Positions 9,250-17,925 of a stretch of 64,000 nucleotides of DNA are shown piece by piece; position 1 is the stretch's first letter, and every line of letters begins with the position of its first letter. The DNA is from Alloalcanivorax balearicus MACL04 (lineage in GTDB: Bacteria; Pseudomonadota; Gammaproteobacteria; Pseudomonadales; Alcanivoracaceae). The notes under the pieces were generated by a model. That model made no database searches and was not told the origin of the DNA. It saw only the letters and a list, made by a program, of their open reading frames with translations. The position numbers were made by a program, and so were the translations under genes. The stretch lies in NCBI RefSeq assembly GCF_025532145.1, contig NZ_ARXS01000002.1, positions 186,001 through 250,000 on the forward strand, read 5' to 3'.

Positions 9250-10395
9250 TCAGAAGTTGATGAAGCGCCGATGGGTATGGATCGACATCAGCATGCCGAA
9301 ACTGGCCAGCAGGGTGACGATCGAGGTACCGCCATAACTGACCAGCGGCAGCGGTACCCCCACCACCGGCAGCAGGCCGGACACCATGCCCACGTTGACA
9401 AACACGTAGATGAAAAAAGTCATGGTCAGCGCCGCCGCCAACAATCGGCTGAAAGTCTCCTGAGCTTGCCAGCTGATAAAAAAGCCTCGCCCGATGATCA
9501 CCAGATAGACCGCCAGTAATAGCAGGAATCCGATCAGCCCGAACTCTTCACCAAGCACGGCGAGAATGAAATCGGTGTGGGACTCCGGCAGGAAATCCAG
9601 TCGCGACTGGGTGCCGTCCTGCCAGCCCTTGCCGCCGATGCCGCCGGAGCCGATGGCGGTCTTCGACTGGATGATGTTCCAGCCGGCCCCGCGTGGGTCC
9701 GCTTCCGGATTCAGAAAGGTATCCACCCGGGTGCGCTGGTAATCGTGCAGAACGAAGAAATACATTAGTGGCGCGGCCACCACCAGCACCAGCACCGCTA
9801 GTCCGATCAGCCGCCAGGACAGCCCCGCCATGAACAGAACCACCAGGCCGGCGGCGGCAATCAAAATGGCGGTGCCCAGATCCGGCTGCATGGCGATCAG
9901 GACCGTCGGCAGAAAGATGAGCACCAGTGATCCGAGCACATTGCGTTTTGACGGTGGCAGAGTACGGTCGCTGAAGAACCAGGCGACCATGGCCGGCACC
10001 GCCAGTTTCATCAGCTCCGCGGGTTGGAAACGGCCGATGCCGGGCAGGCTCAGCCAGCGCTGGGCGCCCTTGGCCTCGGTGCCTACCAGAATCACCAGTG
10101 CCAGCAGGACCAGGCCGACGCCGTACACCAGGGGAGCCCAGAAACGGAACGTCCTCGGCGGCAGTTGCGCCAACACCAGCATCACCAGCAAACCGCCACC
10201 GAAGCGGATGGCCTGGCGGATCACCGTGTCCAGGCTGCCGCCGCTGGCGCTGTAGAGGACCGCCAGGCCGCCCAGCATGGTCAGCAGAAGGGCCGCCAGC
10301 AGCGGGGGGTCCAGATGCAGACGTGTGGCCACCGGGGTGCGGAAGATGGCATGGCCACCGTTATCGGTGGTTCTGACAGGATCGACTTGACTCAT
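9250..10395 (-). CDS. rodA: Peptidoglycan glycosyltransferase RodA
   Basis: This SEDS-family polytopic membrane protein polymerises lipid II for lateral wall growth. About ten hydrophobic segments are visible, with the loop FLPESHTDFILAVLGEEFGLIG and the C-terminal GVPLPLVSYGGTSIV motif of the family. Length 381 aa is usual. Its ATG overlaps the mrdA stop by four bases (ATGA), the expected coupling with its transpeptidase partner PBP2. Confidence 0.97.
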   Translation of the reverse strand: MSQVDPVRTTDNGGHAIFRTPVATRLHLDPPLLAALLLTMLGGLAVLYSASGGSLDTVIRQAIRFGGGLLVMLVLAQLPPRTFRFWAPLVYGVGLVLLALVILVGTEAKGAQRWLSLPGIGRFQPAELMKLAVPAMVAWFFSDRTLPPSKRNVLGSLVLIFLPTVLIAMQPDLGTAILIAAAGLVVLFMAGLSWRLIGLAVLVLVVAAPLMYFFVLHDYQRTRVDTFLNPEADPRGAGWNIIQSKTAIGSGGIGGKGWQDGTQSRLDFLPESHTDFILAVLGEEFGLIGFLLLLAVYLVIIGRGFFISWQAQETFSRLLAAALTMTFFIYVFVNVGMVSGLLPVVGVPLPLVSYGGTSIVTLLASFGMLMSIHTHRRFINF

Positions 10396-12323
10396 GGGGC
10401 GGCCGTCCTGGTCGAGTGGGCGGTGGTATTGGCCGGTGTCGGCAACGCATTCTGTATGGGGGGACGCGCCAGAGGTTCCGGAACATTCAGGTTACCGTCC
10501 TGGTCCAGCAGCCAGGCATCCATCACCTGGCGGGCCACCGGGCCGGCCACGGAGCCGCCGTGGCGGCCGTTTTCCACCATCACCGCCACGGCGATGGCCG
10601 GGTTCTCCACCGGTGCGAAGGATACGATCAGGGCATGGTCGAGCATGCGTTCCGCCAATTCTTCCTCGTTATAGGTTTCTTCCTGGCCAACCGAAAACAC
10701 CTGAGCGGTGCCGCTTTTGGCGCCCATATGGTAGCGGGCGTCCTTGGCCATGACACGGCCGGTGCCACGGTTGCTGTGGACCACGGCTTCCATGGCGTGT
10801 TTCATGCGCTCCCAGTTCCGAGGGTCCTTGAGCGCGATATCCGGCCGGCGCGGCGGATGGGTTTCATCGGCGGCCAGGGTGGGCACCACCTGGTGGCCAT
10901 CGTTGGCCAGGATCGCCGTGGCCACCGCCAGTTGCAGCGGGGTGGTGAGCATGAACCCCTGGCCGATACTGGTATTGATGGTATCGCCGTGGAACCAGGG
11001 CGCGTTACGGGCGGCCCGTTTCCATTCCCGGGAAGGCATATTCCCTTCGGATTCGTTGAGCAGGTCGATGCCGGTGGCCTCGCCGATGGAGAAGCCGACC
11101 ATGAAATCATGCATGCGATCGATACCGAGCCGGAACCCCATATCGTAGAAATAGGTGTCACAGGATTGCACCACCGCTTTTTCCATATCCACCTGACCAT
11201 GCCCCCAGCGCTTCCAGTCCCGGTAGCGGTGCGGATTGCCCTCGAGGCTGAAATAGCCGGGATCGTAGATGGTCCTCTCCCAGTTGGTGACGCCGGCATC
11301 CAGGCCGGCCAGACCGAGCATGGGTTTCACCGTGGAGCCCGGTGGATAACGGCCCTGCAGGGCGCGGTTGAACAGCGGGTGATCGTGATCCTGCTGATAA
11401 CGGGCATAGTCTTTGTGGGAAATGCCGGTGACGAACAGGTTGGGATCGAAACCGGGGCGGCTGACGAAGGCGAGCACGCTGCCGTCACGGGGATCAATGG
11501 CGACCACCGCGCCGCGCCGCTCGCCAAGCGCGTCATAGGCAGCCTGCTGTACTTTCAGATCCAGGGACAGGCGCAGATCGTCACCGGGTATCGGCGGCTG
11601 TTCTTCCAGAACGCGCAGGATCCGGCCGCGGGCGTTGGTTTCCACCTGACGATAGCCGACCTGGCCGTGCAGACGATGCTCGTAATAGCGTTCCACGCCG
11701 GTGCGGCCGTAATAATGAGTACCGCTGTAGTTGCGCTGCTCGGCCAGGGTCATGTTATCCAGATCCTCGGCACTGAGGCGGTTGACGTAACCGAGCGCAT
11801 GGGAAAACAAATGGCTGTGAGGATAGTAGCGCACCGGCGAGGCCGTGACCCGGGCCCCGGGCAGCTCGTGTTGGTGCACCGCGATGCGGGCGATTTCCTC
11901 TTCGGTGAGGCGGCCACGCAGCGGGATCGGTTCCCACGGGCGGCGGGCGCTGGTGCGGCGCCGCTCGAACCGCTCCAGGTCATCGTCGGTCAGCGGGACC
12001 AACTGGCGGATGCGATTCAGGGTCTCGTTCAGGTCCGCGCTTTGTTCCACCGCCAGTTCCAGGGTGAAATCCGGTCGGTTCACCGCCAGGATTTCCCCGT
12101 TGCGGTCAGTGATCAGGCCACGCGGCGGTGACATTGCCTGAGTCAGTACCCGGTTGTTGTCGCTAAGAGTGGTGAACCGGCTGTGCTGGGCAATCTGCAG
12201 CCAGGCCATGCGCCCGACCAGTACCAGTGACAACACCAGCACCAGCGCCACCGCCACCAGCAGACGCAGGCTGAACAGACGGTGCTCGTGATGGTGGTCC
12301 TTGAGGGTCAGCGGTTGGCGCAT
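10392..12323 (-). CDS. mrdA: Penicillin-binding protein 2, elongasome transpeptidase
   Basis: This class B PBP cross-links wall made by RodA. It has a short cytoplasmic tail (DHHHEHRLFSLR), one transmembrane helix (about 18-40), a PBP dimer/pedestal domain and a transpeptidase domain. The nucleophile is S330 in PGSTVKPML, the same number as in E. coli PBP2. The second motif is SCD in QSCDTYFYDMG, the form normal for PBP2, and the third is KSGTAQVF. Length 643 aa. It follows rlmH by 104 bp and precedes rodA. Confidence 0.97.
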   Translation of the reverse strand: MRQPLTLKDHHHEHRLFSLRLLVAVALVLVLSLVLVGRMAWLQIAQHSRFTTLSDNNRVLTQAMSPPRGLITDRNGEILAVNRPDFTLELAVEQSADLNETLNRIRQLVPLTDDDLERFERRRTSARRPWEPIPLRGRLTEEEIARIAVHQHELPGARVTASPVRYYPHSHLFSHALGYVNRLSAEDLDNMTLAEQRNYSGTHYYGRTGVERYYEHRLHGQVGYRQVETNARGRILRVLEEQPPIPGDDLRLSLDLKVQQAAYDALGERRGAVVAIDPRDGSVLAFVSRPGFDPNLFVTGISHKDYARYQQDHDHPLFNRALQGRYPPGSTVKPMLGLAGLDAGVTNWERTIYDPGYFSLEGNPHRYRDWKRWGHGQVDMEKAVVQSCDTYFYDMGFRLGIDRMHDFMVGFSIGEATGIDLLNESEGNMPSREWKRAARNAPWFHGDTINTSIGQGFMLTTPLQLAVATAILANDGHQVVPTLAADETHPPRRPDIALKDPRNWERMKHAMEAVVHSNRGTGRVMAKDARYHMGAKSGTAQVFSVGQEETYNEEELAERMLDHALIVSFAPVENPAIAVAVMVENGRHGGSVAGPVARQVMDAWLLDQDGNLNVPEPLARPPIQNALPTPANTTAHSTRTAAP

Positions 12324-12427
12324 GTGGATCCTGTGATCGGTTCCGCGCCCGGTCGCCGCGGCACGGTGATCGGAACGAAATGTGAATGTGGATCGCGCAT
12401 GGCTGCCAGATTATCGGGTGGTTTTGC

Positions 12428-12898
12428 TCAGCGATGATAGGGGTGGCCGGCAAGCAGCGTCCAGCCGCGATACAGCTGTTCGGCGAGTAATACCCGTACC
12501 AGCGGATGCGGCAGCGTCAATGCCGACAGCGACCAGCGCTCGTCGGCGTCGGCGGACAACCTCGAACACAGGCCATCCGGACCTCCCACCAGCAGCGCCA
12601 GATCCTGCCCCAAATCCCGCAACTCGCCGAGACGTTGTGACAACATCGGCGTATCCACCGCTTTGCCGGTGACTTCCAGGGCCACTACGCGGGCGCCGGG
12701 CAGCTTCTCCAGCCGTTTGCGGATGGCCTCACCCTCGGCCCGCACCAAAGCGGCGACGTCGCCCTTGGCCCGTTTGGGCAGTGGGATTTCCTCCAGCAGC
12801 AGGCGCATGTCCGGGGGCAGCCGCTTCTGGTATTCCTGGAAGCCCTGCTCGACCCAGGCCGGCATACGAGTGCCGACGGCAAACAGATGGATGCGCAT
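12428..12898 (-). CDS. rlmH: 23S rRNA (pseudouridine1915-N3)-methyltransferase
   Basis: This SPOUT-class methyltransferase acts on the 70S ribosome at position 1915 of 23S rRNA. At 156 aa it matches the family length. The SAM-binding knot is seen in LALLVGGPDGL, and the C-terminus ends in RGWTLLAGHPYHR, the conserved GHPYHR tail. GGAGAGTCT precedes the ATG at 12898. It lies in the rsfS-rlmH-mrdA order shared with E. coli and Pseudomonas. Confidence 0.97.
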   Translation of the reverse strand: MRIHLFAVGTRMPAWVEQGFQEYQKRLPPDMRLLLEEIPLPKRAKGDVAALVRAEGEAIRKRLEKLPGARVVALEVTGKAVDTPMLSQRLGELRDLGQDLALLVGGPDGLCSRLSADADERWSLSALTLPHPLVRVLLAEQLYRGWTLLAGHPYHR

Positions 12899-12979
12899 AG
12901 ACTCTCCTGCGGCGCCCCCCTGACCCGGCCCTGAGTGATGCCGGCTCAGGCAAGTGGGACTGCGAAACGGCTCGCCGGT

Positions 12980-13354
12980 TCAGCCCGGATCCTTGTTGGC
13001 CGGCGTGCCGGTCCGTTCGGGATGGTGATCCGGATTCCGCCACAGACGTTCCAGATCGTAGAACTCGCGGGTGGCGGGCAGCATCAAGTGGACGATGACG
13101 TCACCGAGATCCACCAGGATCCACTCGGCGCCTTTTTCGCCTTCGGTGCCCAGCGGGCGATAACCGGCCTGTTTGGCCCGTTCCACCACGTTGTCCGCCA
13201 GTGCTTTGACGTGACGGTTGGAGGTGCCGCTGGCGATGACCATATCGTCCGCCACACTGGTGAGCTCGCGAACATCCAGGTGAGTGACGTTCCGTGCTTT
13301 CAGCTCTTCGAGCGCGTCGAGTGCCAGATCCAGCAGAGAGGTATCAGAACTCAT
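12980..13354 (-). CDS. rsfS: Ribosomal silencing factor RsfS
   Basis: This 124-aa protein binds uL14 and blocks 30S-50S joining when nutrients are scarce. Family motifs are visible: [19 protein letters not shown], then [19 protein letters not shown], and the C-terminal [20 protein letters not shown]. Its ATG overlaps the last 11 bases of nadD, so it is probably translated together with nadD. Confidence 0.96.
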   Translation of the reverse strand: MSSDTSLLDLALDALEELKARNVTHLDVRELTSVADDMVIASGTSNRHVKALADNVVERAKQAGYRPLGTEGEKGAEWILVDLGDVIVHLMLPATREFYDLERLWRNPDHHPERTGTPANKDPG

Positions 13355-14126
13355 GGGGCCTCATTGTTTCCATTGTATTGGCGTCGGTGTTGGTGGTGAC
13401 GTCGATGTTTGTAGTGGCGTCGGTGTCGGAGCCGGGTTCGGTGATTCGGGGCGCCGCCGGGGCAGCGGATGTCCGCACATTATACAAACCATGGCGGCGG
13501 ATATGCGCTTCCACCACCGGGGTCAGGGCACGGCATTGCCCCCGATGTTCCAGTGCCTCGCGGATGGCGGTGGCGGAAATGTCCATATGCGGATGCGTCA
13601 GCATCAGCCGGCGCCCCGCCGGAAGGGCCTGCAGCAGGCGTGGCCGGCCTCGCGGAAAGGCCTTTTCCACCGCCGGCAGCGGTGCCGGCGCGCCGGGGCG
13701 GGGCACCACCGCCAGATGGCACAGGGCGGCGAAGCGGCGCCAGCCATGCCATTGATGCAGGCTGGCGAAGCTGTCGGCGCCGATCATGAACACCAATGGC
13801 CGCCGCCGGCCAATAAGACGACGAAAGTGTTGCAACGTCAGATGAGTATAGGACGGGCCGGCCTGGCGTAACTCCCAATCATCCGCCTGCAGGGCCGGAT
13901 GTCCGGCGCAGGCCAGGCGCACCATGGCCAGGCGCTCGCTGGCGTCCGCCAGGGGCTGGGGCCGGTGTGGCGGCACTGCATTGGGGAGCAAGCGCACCGG
14001 CGCGTTACCGAGCACCTGGGACACGGCCAGGGCGGCGCGCACATGAGCGCCATGAACCGGATCGAAGGTGCCACCGAAAAGAATGAGAGGCCGGACGCCG
14101 GACGCCGGACGCTGGACGCTAACCAT
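13344..14126 (-). CDS. nadD: Nicotinate-nucleotide adenylyltransferase with repeat-derived ends
   Basis: This enzyme makes deamido-NAD from nicotinate mononucleotide and ATP in NAD synthesis. The nucleotidyltransferase core is clear: [14 protein letters not shown] near residues 16-29, [17 protein letters not shown] and [11 protein letters not shown]. The usual (H/T)xGH motif reads HGAH here, with Gly replaced by Ala. At 260 aa it is longer than the usual 210-220. Residues 2-13 are encoded by a GGACGC-type repeat. The last roughly 30 residues ([18 protein letters not shown]) are an 18-nt tandem repeat of low complexity. The start is supported by a perfect AGGAGG seven bases before the ATG. Both lie in the loop of a long hairpin. 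Confidence 0.92.
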   Translation of the reverse strand: MVSVQRPASGVRPLILFGGTFDPVHGAHVRAALAVSQVLGNAPVRLLPNAVPPHRPQPLADASERLAMVRLACAGHPALQADDWELRQAGPSYTHLTLQHFRRLIGRRRPLVFMIGADSFASLHQWHGWRRFAALCHLAVVPRPGAPAPLPAVEKAFPRGRPRLLQALPAGRRLMLTHPHMDISATAIREALEHRGQCRALTPVVEAHIRRHGLYNVRTSAAPAAPRITEPGSDTDATTNIDVTTNTDANTMETMRPHEF

Positions 14127-14170
14127 GGAAACCTCCTGGTTTTAGCGTCTGGCGTCCAGCGTCTGGCGTC
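14094..14170 (-). promoter_or_regulatory. Long repeat-derived hairpin with the nadD ribosome site and start codon in its loop
   Basis: Two GGACGC/GCGTCC-type repeat arms (14094-14124 and 14138-14170) are almost complementary over about 30 bp, with a few mismatches and a two-base bulge. The 13-nt loop at 14125-14137 reads AGGAGGUUUCCAU in nadD mRNA, so the full Shine-Dalgarno and the first two bases of the AUG are displayed in the loop. The structure sits in the proA-nadD gap and extends into the nadD coding start. A control role is inferred. The complementarity is seen directly. Confidence 0.75.
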
Positions 14171-14205
14171 TGGCGATGAGGCTGGAGATTCAGAATCCGC
14201 TCCCG

Positions 14206-15474
14206 TTACTGGCGCACATGCCCGTCGCCCAGTACCACCCATTTTTGACTGGTCAGTCCTTCCAGACCCACCGGGCCCCGGGCATGGAGCTTATCGGTGG
14301 AAATGCCGATCTCCGCGCCAAGACCGTATTCAAAGCCGTCGGCGAAGCGGGTGGAAGCATTGACCATCACCGAGCTGGAATCCACTTCGGCGAGAAAGCG
14401 CCGTGCCCGGGTGTAGTTCTCGGTAATGATCGCCTCGCTGTGTTGGGAACTGTAGCGATGGATATGATCCATGGCCTGATCCAGATCATCGACGATGCGA
14501 ATGGCCAGAATCGGTGCCAGATACTCTTCTTCCCAGTCACTTTCAGTGGCGGCGTTGATGTCTTTCAGCAGCGCCCGGGTGCGTTCGCAGCCACGCAACT
14601 CCACACCCTCTTCCCGGTACATCCGGGCCAGCTCCGGCAACACGGTGGCGGCGATATCCCGGTGCACCAGCAGCGTTTCCATGGTGTTGCAGGTGCCATA
14701 GCGCTGGGTCTTGGCGTTGTAGGCGACTTTGATCGCCTTGTCGGCATCGGCGTCCACATCGATGTAGGTGTGGCAGTTGCCGTCCAGATGCTTGATAACC
14801 GGCACCCGGGCTTCCCGGCTGATGCGCTCGATCAGGCCCTTGCCGCCACGGGGGACGATCACGTCCACATACTCGGGATGGGTGATCAACTCACCCACCG
14901 CGGCGCGGTCGGTGGTTTCCAGCACCTGTACCGCGGTTTCCGGCAGGCCGGCGGCGGCCAGACCCTGGCGCAGGCAGGCGGCGATGGCCTGATTGGAATC
15001 AATGGCTTCGGAGCCGCCACGCAGAATCGCCGCGTTGCCGGATTTCAGACACAGGGCCGCCGCGTCGATGGTGACGTTGGGACGGGATTCGTAAATGATG
15101 CCGATCACGCCCAGGGGCACGCGCATGCGGCCCACCTGGATGCCGGAGGGGCGATAGTTCAGATCGGTGATTTCCCCCACCGGATCGGCCAGCGCGATGA
15201 CCTGCTCGAGCCCTTCCACCATGCCCTCGAAGCGCGCCGGGGTCAGTTCCAGGCGATCCAGCAAGGCCGCGTCCAGGCCATTGTCGCGGCCCCGTGCCAG
15301 GTCGCCCTGGTTGGCGGCGAGAATGGTGTCACGGTGCTCGCGCAACGCCCCGGCGATGGCCATCAGGGCGTTGTTCTTGTCACCGGCGCTGGCCCGGGCC
15401 ATGGCCCGGGCGGCGTCGCGGGCGTGCTCGCCCACGTTGGCCATGTACTGCTGGATATCCATGTGTTCTGTCAT
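14206..15474 (-). CDS. proA: Gamma-glutamyl phosphate reductase
   Basis: This cytosolic NADPH-dependent enzyme makes glutamate-5-semialdehyde in proline synthesis. It has the aldehyde-dehydrogenase fold with the catalytic cysteine in [15 protein letters not shown], the cofactor region [14 protein letters not shown] and the C-terminal [28 protein letters not shown] take the ATG at 15474 ([11 protein letters not shown]), giving 422 aa. The frame continues further upstream but without family similarity. No proB is next to it. It lies directly upstream of nadD, a common arrangement. Confidence 0.95.
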   Translation of the reverse strand: MTEHMDIQQYMANVGEHARDAARAMARASAGDKNNALMAIAGALREHRDTILAANQGDLARGRDNGLDAALLDRLELTPARFEGMVEGLEQVIALADPVGEITDLNYRPSGIQVGRMRVPLGVIGIIYESRPNVTIDAAALCLKSGNAAILRGGSEAIDSNQAIAACLRQGLAAAGLPETAVQVLETTDRAAVGELITHPEYVDVIVPRGGKGLIERISREARVPVIKHLDGNCHTYIDVDADADKAIKVAYNAKTQRYGTCNTMETLLVHRDIAATVLPELARMYREEGVELRGCERTRALLKDINAATESDWEEEYLAPILAIRIVDDLDQAMDHIHRYSSQHSEAIITENYTRARRFLAEVDSSSVMVNASTRFADGFEYGLGAEIGISTDKLHARGPVGLEGLTSQKWVVLGDGHVRQ

Positions 15475-15535
15475 GCCGTGTCGATCGGAAGCCCCATAGT
15501 ATAGGTGCAGGACGACAGCGGCGAAACCGGCGCCG

Positions 15536-16393
15536 TCACGCCGGCCCGGTACGGGCTTCCAGGACCCGTACCATCGGGGTGCGGCGGGTGCGCGGAATGG
15601 GCAGCCGCTGGTAGTAATCCGCCGGGTCGTGAATATCGAGGCCCTGGAAACCGAGGGCGCGAAAATGGGCCCGGCTCTCCTCGTCGGAATCGAAATGGAA
15701 GCTGACCTGACTGCGGGACAGGACACCGAGCAGACCGCCCAGGGTTTTCAGGGTCCGCTGGAAACGGCGGTTGGCGTAGAGCGGATAATTGTCGGTGAGA
15801 TAACGGCCATCGGGAAAGCCGGCCAGTGACGCCGCCAGCCGTTGCCAGAACGGGCTGATCGAGGTCAGCGAGAAATAATTGATCAGGCCTTCGGTGACCA
15901 CCGCCACCGGCTTGTCCGGGTCGAAGCGGGCCAGCAGGGCGGGCACGCTGTCCTCGCCCTGCTCCAGCAGGATGTTCACCGTTTCCACCCGGTGCCGGTC
16001 ACCAAGCGCCCCCAGCCGTGCCAGCAGCCGCCGTTTGCGCCGGGCCATGTCCGGCAGATCCGCCTCCACATAGGTGATGCCGGAGTGCTGCTGACGAAAG
16101 CGATGGCCGCGCGGGCTCAGACCACAGGCGATTTCCAGAATCTGCAAGTCCGGATAGCGTTGGATCAGTGACTGCAGGCGGGCGTCGATGAGGTAATGGC
16201 GTTGCAACAGGAAAGTGCGGATATTACCGCCGAGCAGCTGTTTGCCCGCCGCCTCGAAGGGCGTCATCGCATGGTATAGCAAGGCCCCGGCGGGGGTCTG
16301 GAAATCCGCCGAGGAAAGCCCGTTCCGAACCCACACCTGACCGGTGTAGAGGGCGGTGAAACTGATCGAAGAGGTGTCCAGACGCTGCGGCAT
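15536..16393 (-). CDS. Class I SAM-dependent methyltransferase, LCM/polyketide O-methyltransferase-like
   Basis: At 285 aa it matches the PF04072-type family that includes leucine carboxyl methyltransferase and bacterial polyketide O-methyltransferases. Visible are [15 protein letters not shown] (the SAM-binding loop), [19 protein letters not shown] (acidic ribose-binding residue) and [24 protein letters not shown] precedes the ATG. The substrate is unknown. It lies between fic and proA, in the stretch that separates proA from holA, so it is accessory to the housekeeping block. Confidence 0.8.
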   Translation of the reverse strand: MPQRLDTSSISFTALYTGQVWVRNGLSSADFQTPAGALLYHAMTPFEAAGKQLLGGNIRTFLLQRHYLIDARLQSLIQRYPDLQILEIACGLSPRGHRFRQQHSGITYVEADLPDMARRKRRLLARLGALGDRHRVETVNILLEQGEDSVPALLARFDPDKPVAVVTEGLINYFSLTSISPFWQRLAASLAGFPDGRYLTDNYPLYANRRFQRTLKTLGGLLGVLSRSQVSFHFDSDEESRAHFRALGFQGLDIHDPADYYQRLPIPRTRRTPMVRVLEARTGPA

Positions 16394-16474
16394 AGTTCTT
16401 TCCTGGCGACGATTGAATCCGGTTCACGGACCCTAGCAGAGTGGCGGACTCCGAGCGGGCCAATCCGGCCAGAC

Positions 16475-17686
16475 TTAAAGGCCTGGCGCCAGTTCCGGGA
16501 AATACCAGGACTCCGCGTGTTCAGGAATTTGCCAGCGCAGCGGGGAGCGATTGCTGGTTTCGCTCAACAAGCCGTCGTCGCGCAGTTGACTGAGCAGGCG
16601 TCGGGCATTGCGATCAGAGTGCTGCCCGGTTAGTTCCAAAGCTTCCGAGCGCTCCAGTTCCCCGGCCTGGAAGGCGGCGAACAGGACGCGGGCGGCGGCG
16701 GGTTTCAGCGGCTCCGGGCGGGTGGGGACTCGTCCATCATTGCGGGCTTGCACATAGCCTTGAATGCGTTGTTGCAGAGAGGGGAGCTTGAGCAGGTCAC
16801 GGATGTAACCAACCTGATCCAGTGCTTGATCCAACATGTAGTCGCAAAACCCGATCAAGGCGGTCTCGGAAAGAGGGCCTCGGCCGTCCCGGGTTCCTTG
16901 TCTGGGTTGGTCCGCCTGATGTAACAACAGTTTGTAGCGATCCGCGCTACGAGCCAGCCCCCTGTTCAGACACCAGACGCCGACGCTGTCCAATCCGATC
17001 GCTTTCAGAGCCTGGTCCGTCCACAGCCGGGTTACGCGCCCATTGCCATCGAGAAAAGGGTGGATCCAGACCAGGCGGTGGTGAGCGGCCATCACGGCGA
17101 TGATCTTGTTGGTGCCGGAATGGCGCCCGGGTTGGTAGGTGTCGAAGAAGCGGTCGAGCAACCCGGCAAGGTCCTCCGCGGCCGGAGGAATATGCTGGCC
17201 AACCTGAACGGTCCGCTGACGGTAGTGCCCGGGTTCAACGATTTCCTCTTCGCCGCTCTTTTCGTCGCGCACTATGCGACGACGTTCGGGAAGCTCCGCA
17301 TAGAACCGCTCGTGAAGCCATCGCAGGATCGCGGGGGAAAAGGATTCTTCCACACTGGGGTGTCGTTCGGACAGGAGTTCCTGTGTCTGGACATGAGCAA
17401 GTGACTCCTGCTGCAGGTCTCGTGCTGCCGGATCCGTGCTGAAGTCGCCGCGCTGAGCCTGGCGTATTTCATAGGGGCGGGTCCGGTTGCCCTCAATGAG
17501 GTTGGAGTAATAGGAGTTGATCACCGCCATGTGGGCGCGGACTGTGGCGGCGGTTATCGGGTGAAGCTGTCCTGCCAGCCCCGCGGCCAGTCCCTTGAGA
17601 TCCAATGCCTTGTCAGGCAGATCCGACTTTTCAAGCGCATCATGGCTGGGCAAGAAAGGGGCTAGATCCAGAATACTGGTTGTCAT
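16475..17686 (-). CDS. Fic family AMP-transferase, class II with built-in inhibitory helix
   Basis: This 403-aa protein has the Fic core motif HPFLDGNGRVTR starting at about H209 (HPFx[D/E]GNGRxxR), so it should transfer AMP or a related nucleotide group to a target protein. The auto-inhibitory motif [ST]xxxE[GN] is visible N-terminally as SNLIEGN (about 61-67), which makes it a class II Fic that needs no separate antitoxin. The C-terminal 65 residues (ARVLFAAFQAGELERSEALE onward) look like a winged helix-turn-helix, suggesting DNA binding. I chose the ATG at 17686. A strong promoter with direct repeats lies just upstream. It is placed between holA and the methyltransferase. Confidence 0.9.
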   Translation of the reverse strand: MTTSILDLAPFLPSHDALEKSDLPDKALDLKGLAAGLAGQLHPITAATVRAHMAVINSYYSNLIEGNRTRPYEIRQAQRGDFSTDPAARDLQQESLAHVQTQELLSERHPSVEESFSPAILRWLHERFYAELPERRRIVRDEKSGEEEIVEPGHYRQRTVQVGQHIPPAAEDLAGLLDRFFDTYQPGRHSGTNKIIAVMAAHHRLVWIHPFLDGNGRVTRLWTDQALKAIGLDSVGVWCLNRGLARSADRYKLLLHQADQPRQGTRDGRGPLSETALIGFCDYMLDQALDQVGYIRDLLKLPSLQQRIQGYVQARNDGRVPTRPEPLKPAAARVLFAAFQAGELERSEALELTGQHSDRNARRLLSQLRDDGLLSETSNRSPLRWQIPEHAESWYFPELAPGL

Positions 17687-17699
17687 AGGGGCCGCCTTT

Positions 17700-17717
17700 G
17701 GCCGGTTTATTGGCCGG
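17700..17717. promoter_or_regulatory. Direct-repeat element downstream of the fic -10 (candidate operator 1)
   Basis: GGCCGGTTTATTGGCCGG holds two GGCCGG units. It overlaps the expected transcription start of fic. An 18-mer identical but for one base lies at 17789-17806, upstream of the -35. The paired sites suggest binding by a repressor, possibly the winged-helix end of Fic itself. This is inference. Confidence 0.5.
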
Positions 17718-17747
17718 ATCATATGGTCCCTTAGCCCGCGTAGTCAA
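17718..17747 (-). promoter_or_regulatory. Sigma-70 promoter of fic
   Basis: Reading the minus strand, TTGACT (17747-17742) and TATGAT (17723-17718) are separated by 18 bp, close to the sigma-70 consensus. Transcription would begin about 20-25 bases before the fic ATG at 17686, placing it inside operator 1. Confidence 0.7.
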
Positions 17748-17788
17748 AGAGTTTTTGCCGATTATTTCTATTTTTAAGGTGTGGTTAT

Positions 17789-17806
17789 GGCCGGTTTGTT
17801 GGCCGG
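17789..17806. promoter_or_regulatory. Direct-repeat element upstream of the fic promoter (candidate operator 2)
   Basis: GGCCGGTTTGTTGGCCGG differs from the element at 17700 by a single base. The two are 89 bp apart centre to centre and bracket the fic promoter, a layout that would suit looping or cooperative repression. Confidence 0.5.
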
Positions 17807-17880
17807 TTCCGTCAGGAACAGCATGGACGGCAGTCACGAGATGCCGGATCAAGTCCGGCACGACGCTTTCAGGCTTTGGG

Positions 17881-17925
17881 TTTGGCGTGTCGGCGTGTTG
17901 CGTGTAAGCGTGCCAGCGGTCGGCC
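17881..17925. repeat. GCGTGTTGCGTG-family repeat, copy A
   Basis: It reads TTTGGCGTG..., then GCGTGTTGCGTGTAAGCGTG, and abuts the holA stop codon. Related copies are at 28799-28850, 28939-28985, 55025-55079, 61566-61588 and 61682-61738. All lie between genes. Confidence 0.65.

Noticed and set aside
10416-12131. 571-aa open frame on the plus strand
   Set aside because: It is antisense to the whole of mrdA, whose PBP2 motifs are intact. High GC makes long antisense frames common, and the translated text is Gly/His/Val/Gln-rich without any domain.
16475-17686. Two-gene Fic/antitoxin (fic-fiT) module
   Set aside because: The inhibitory SxxxEGN motif is inside the Fic protein itself, and no small antitoxin gene lies next to it.
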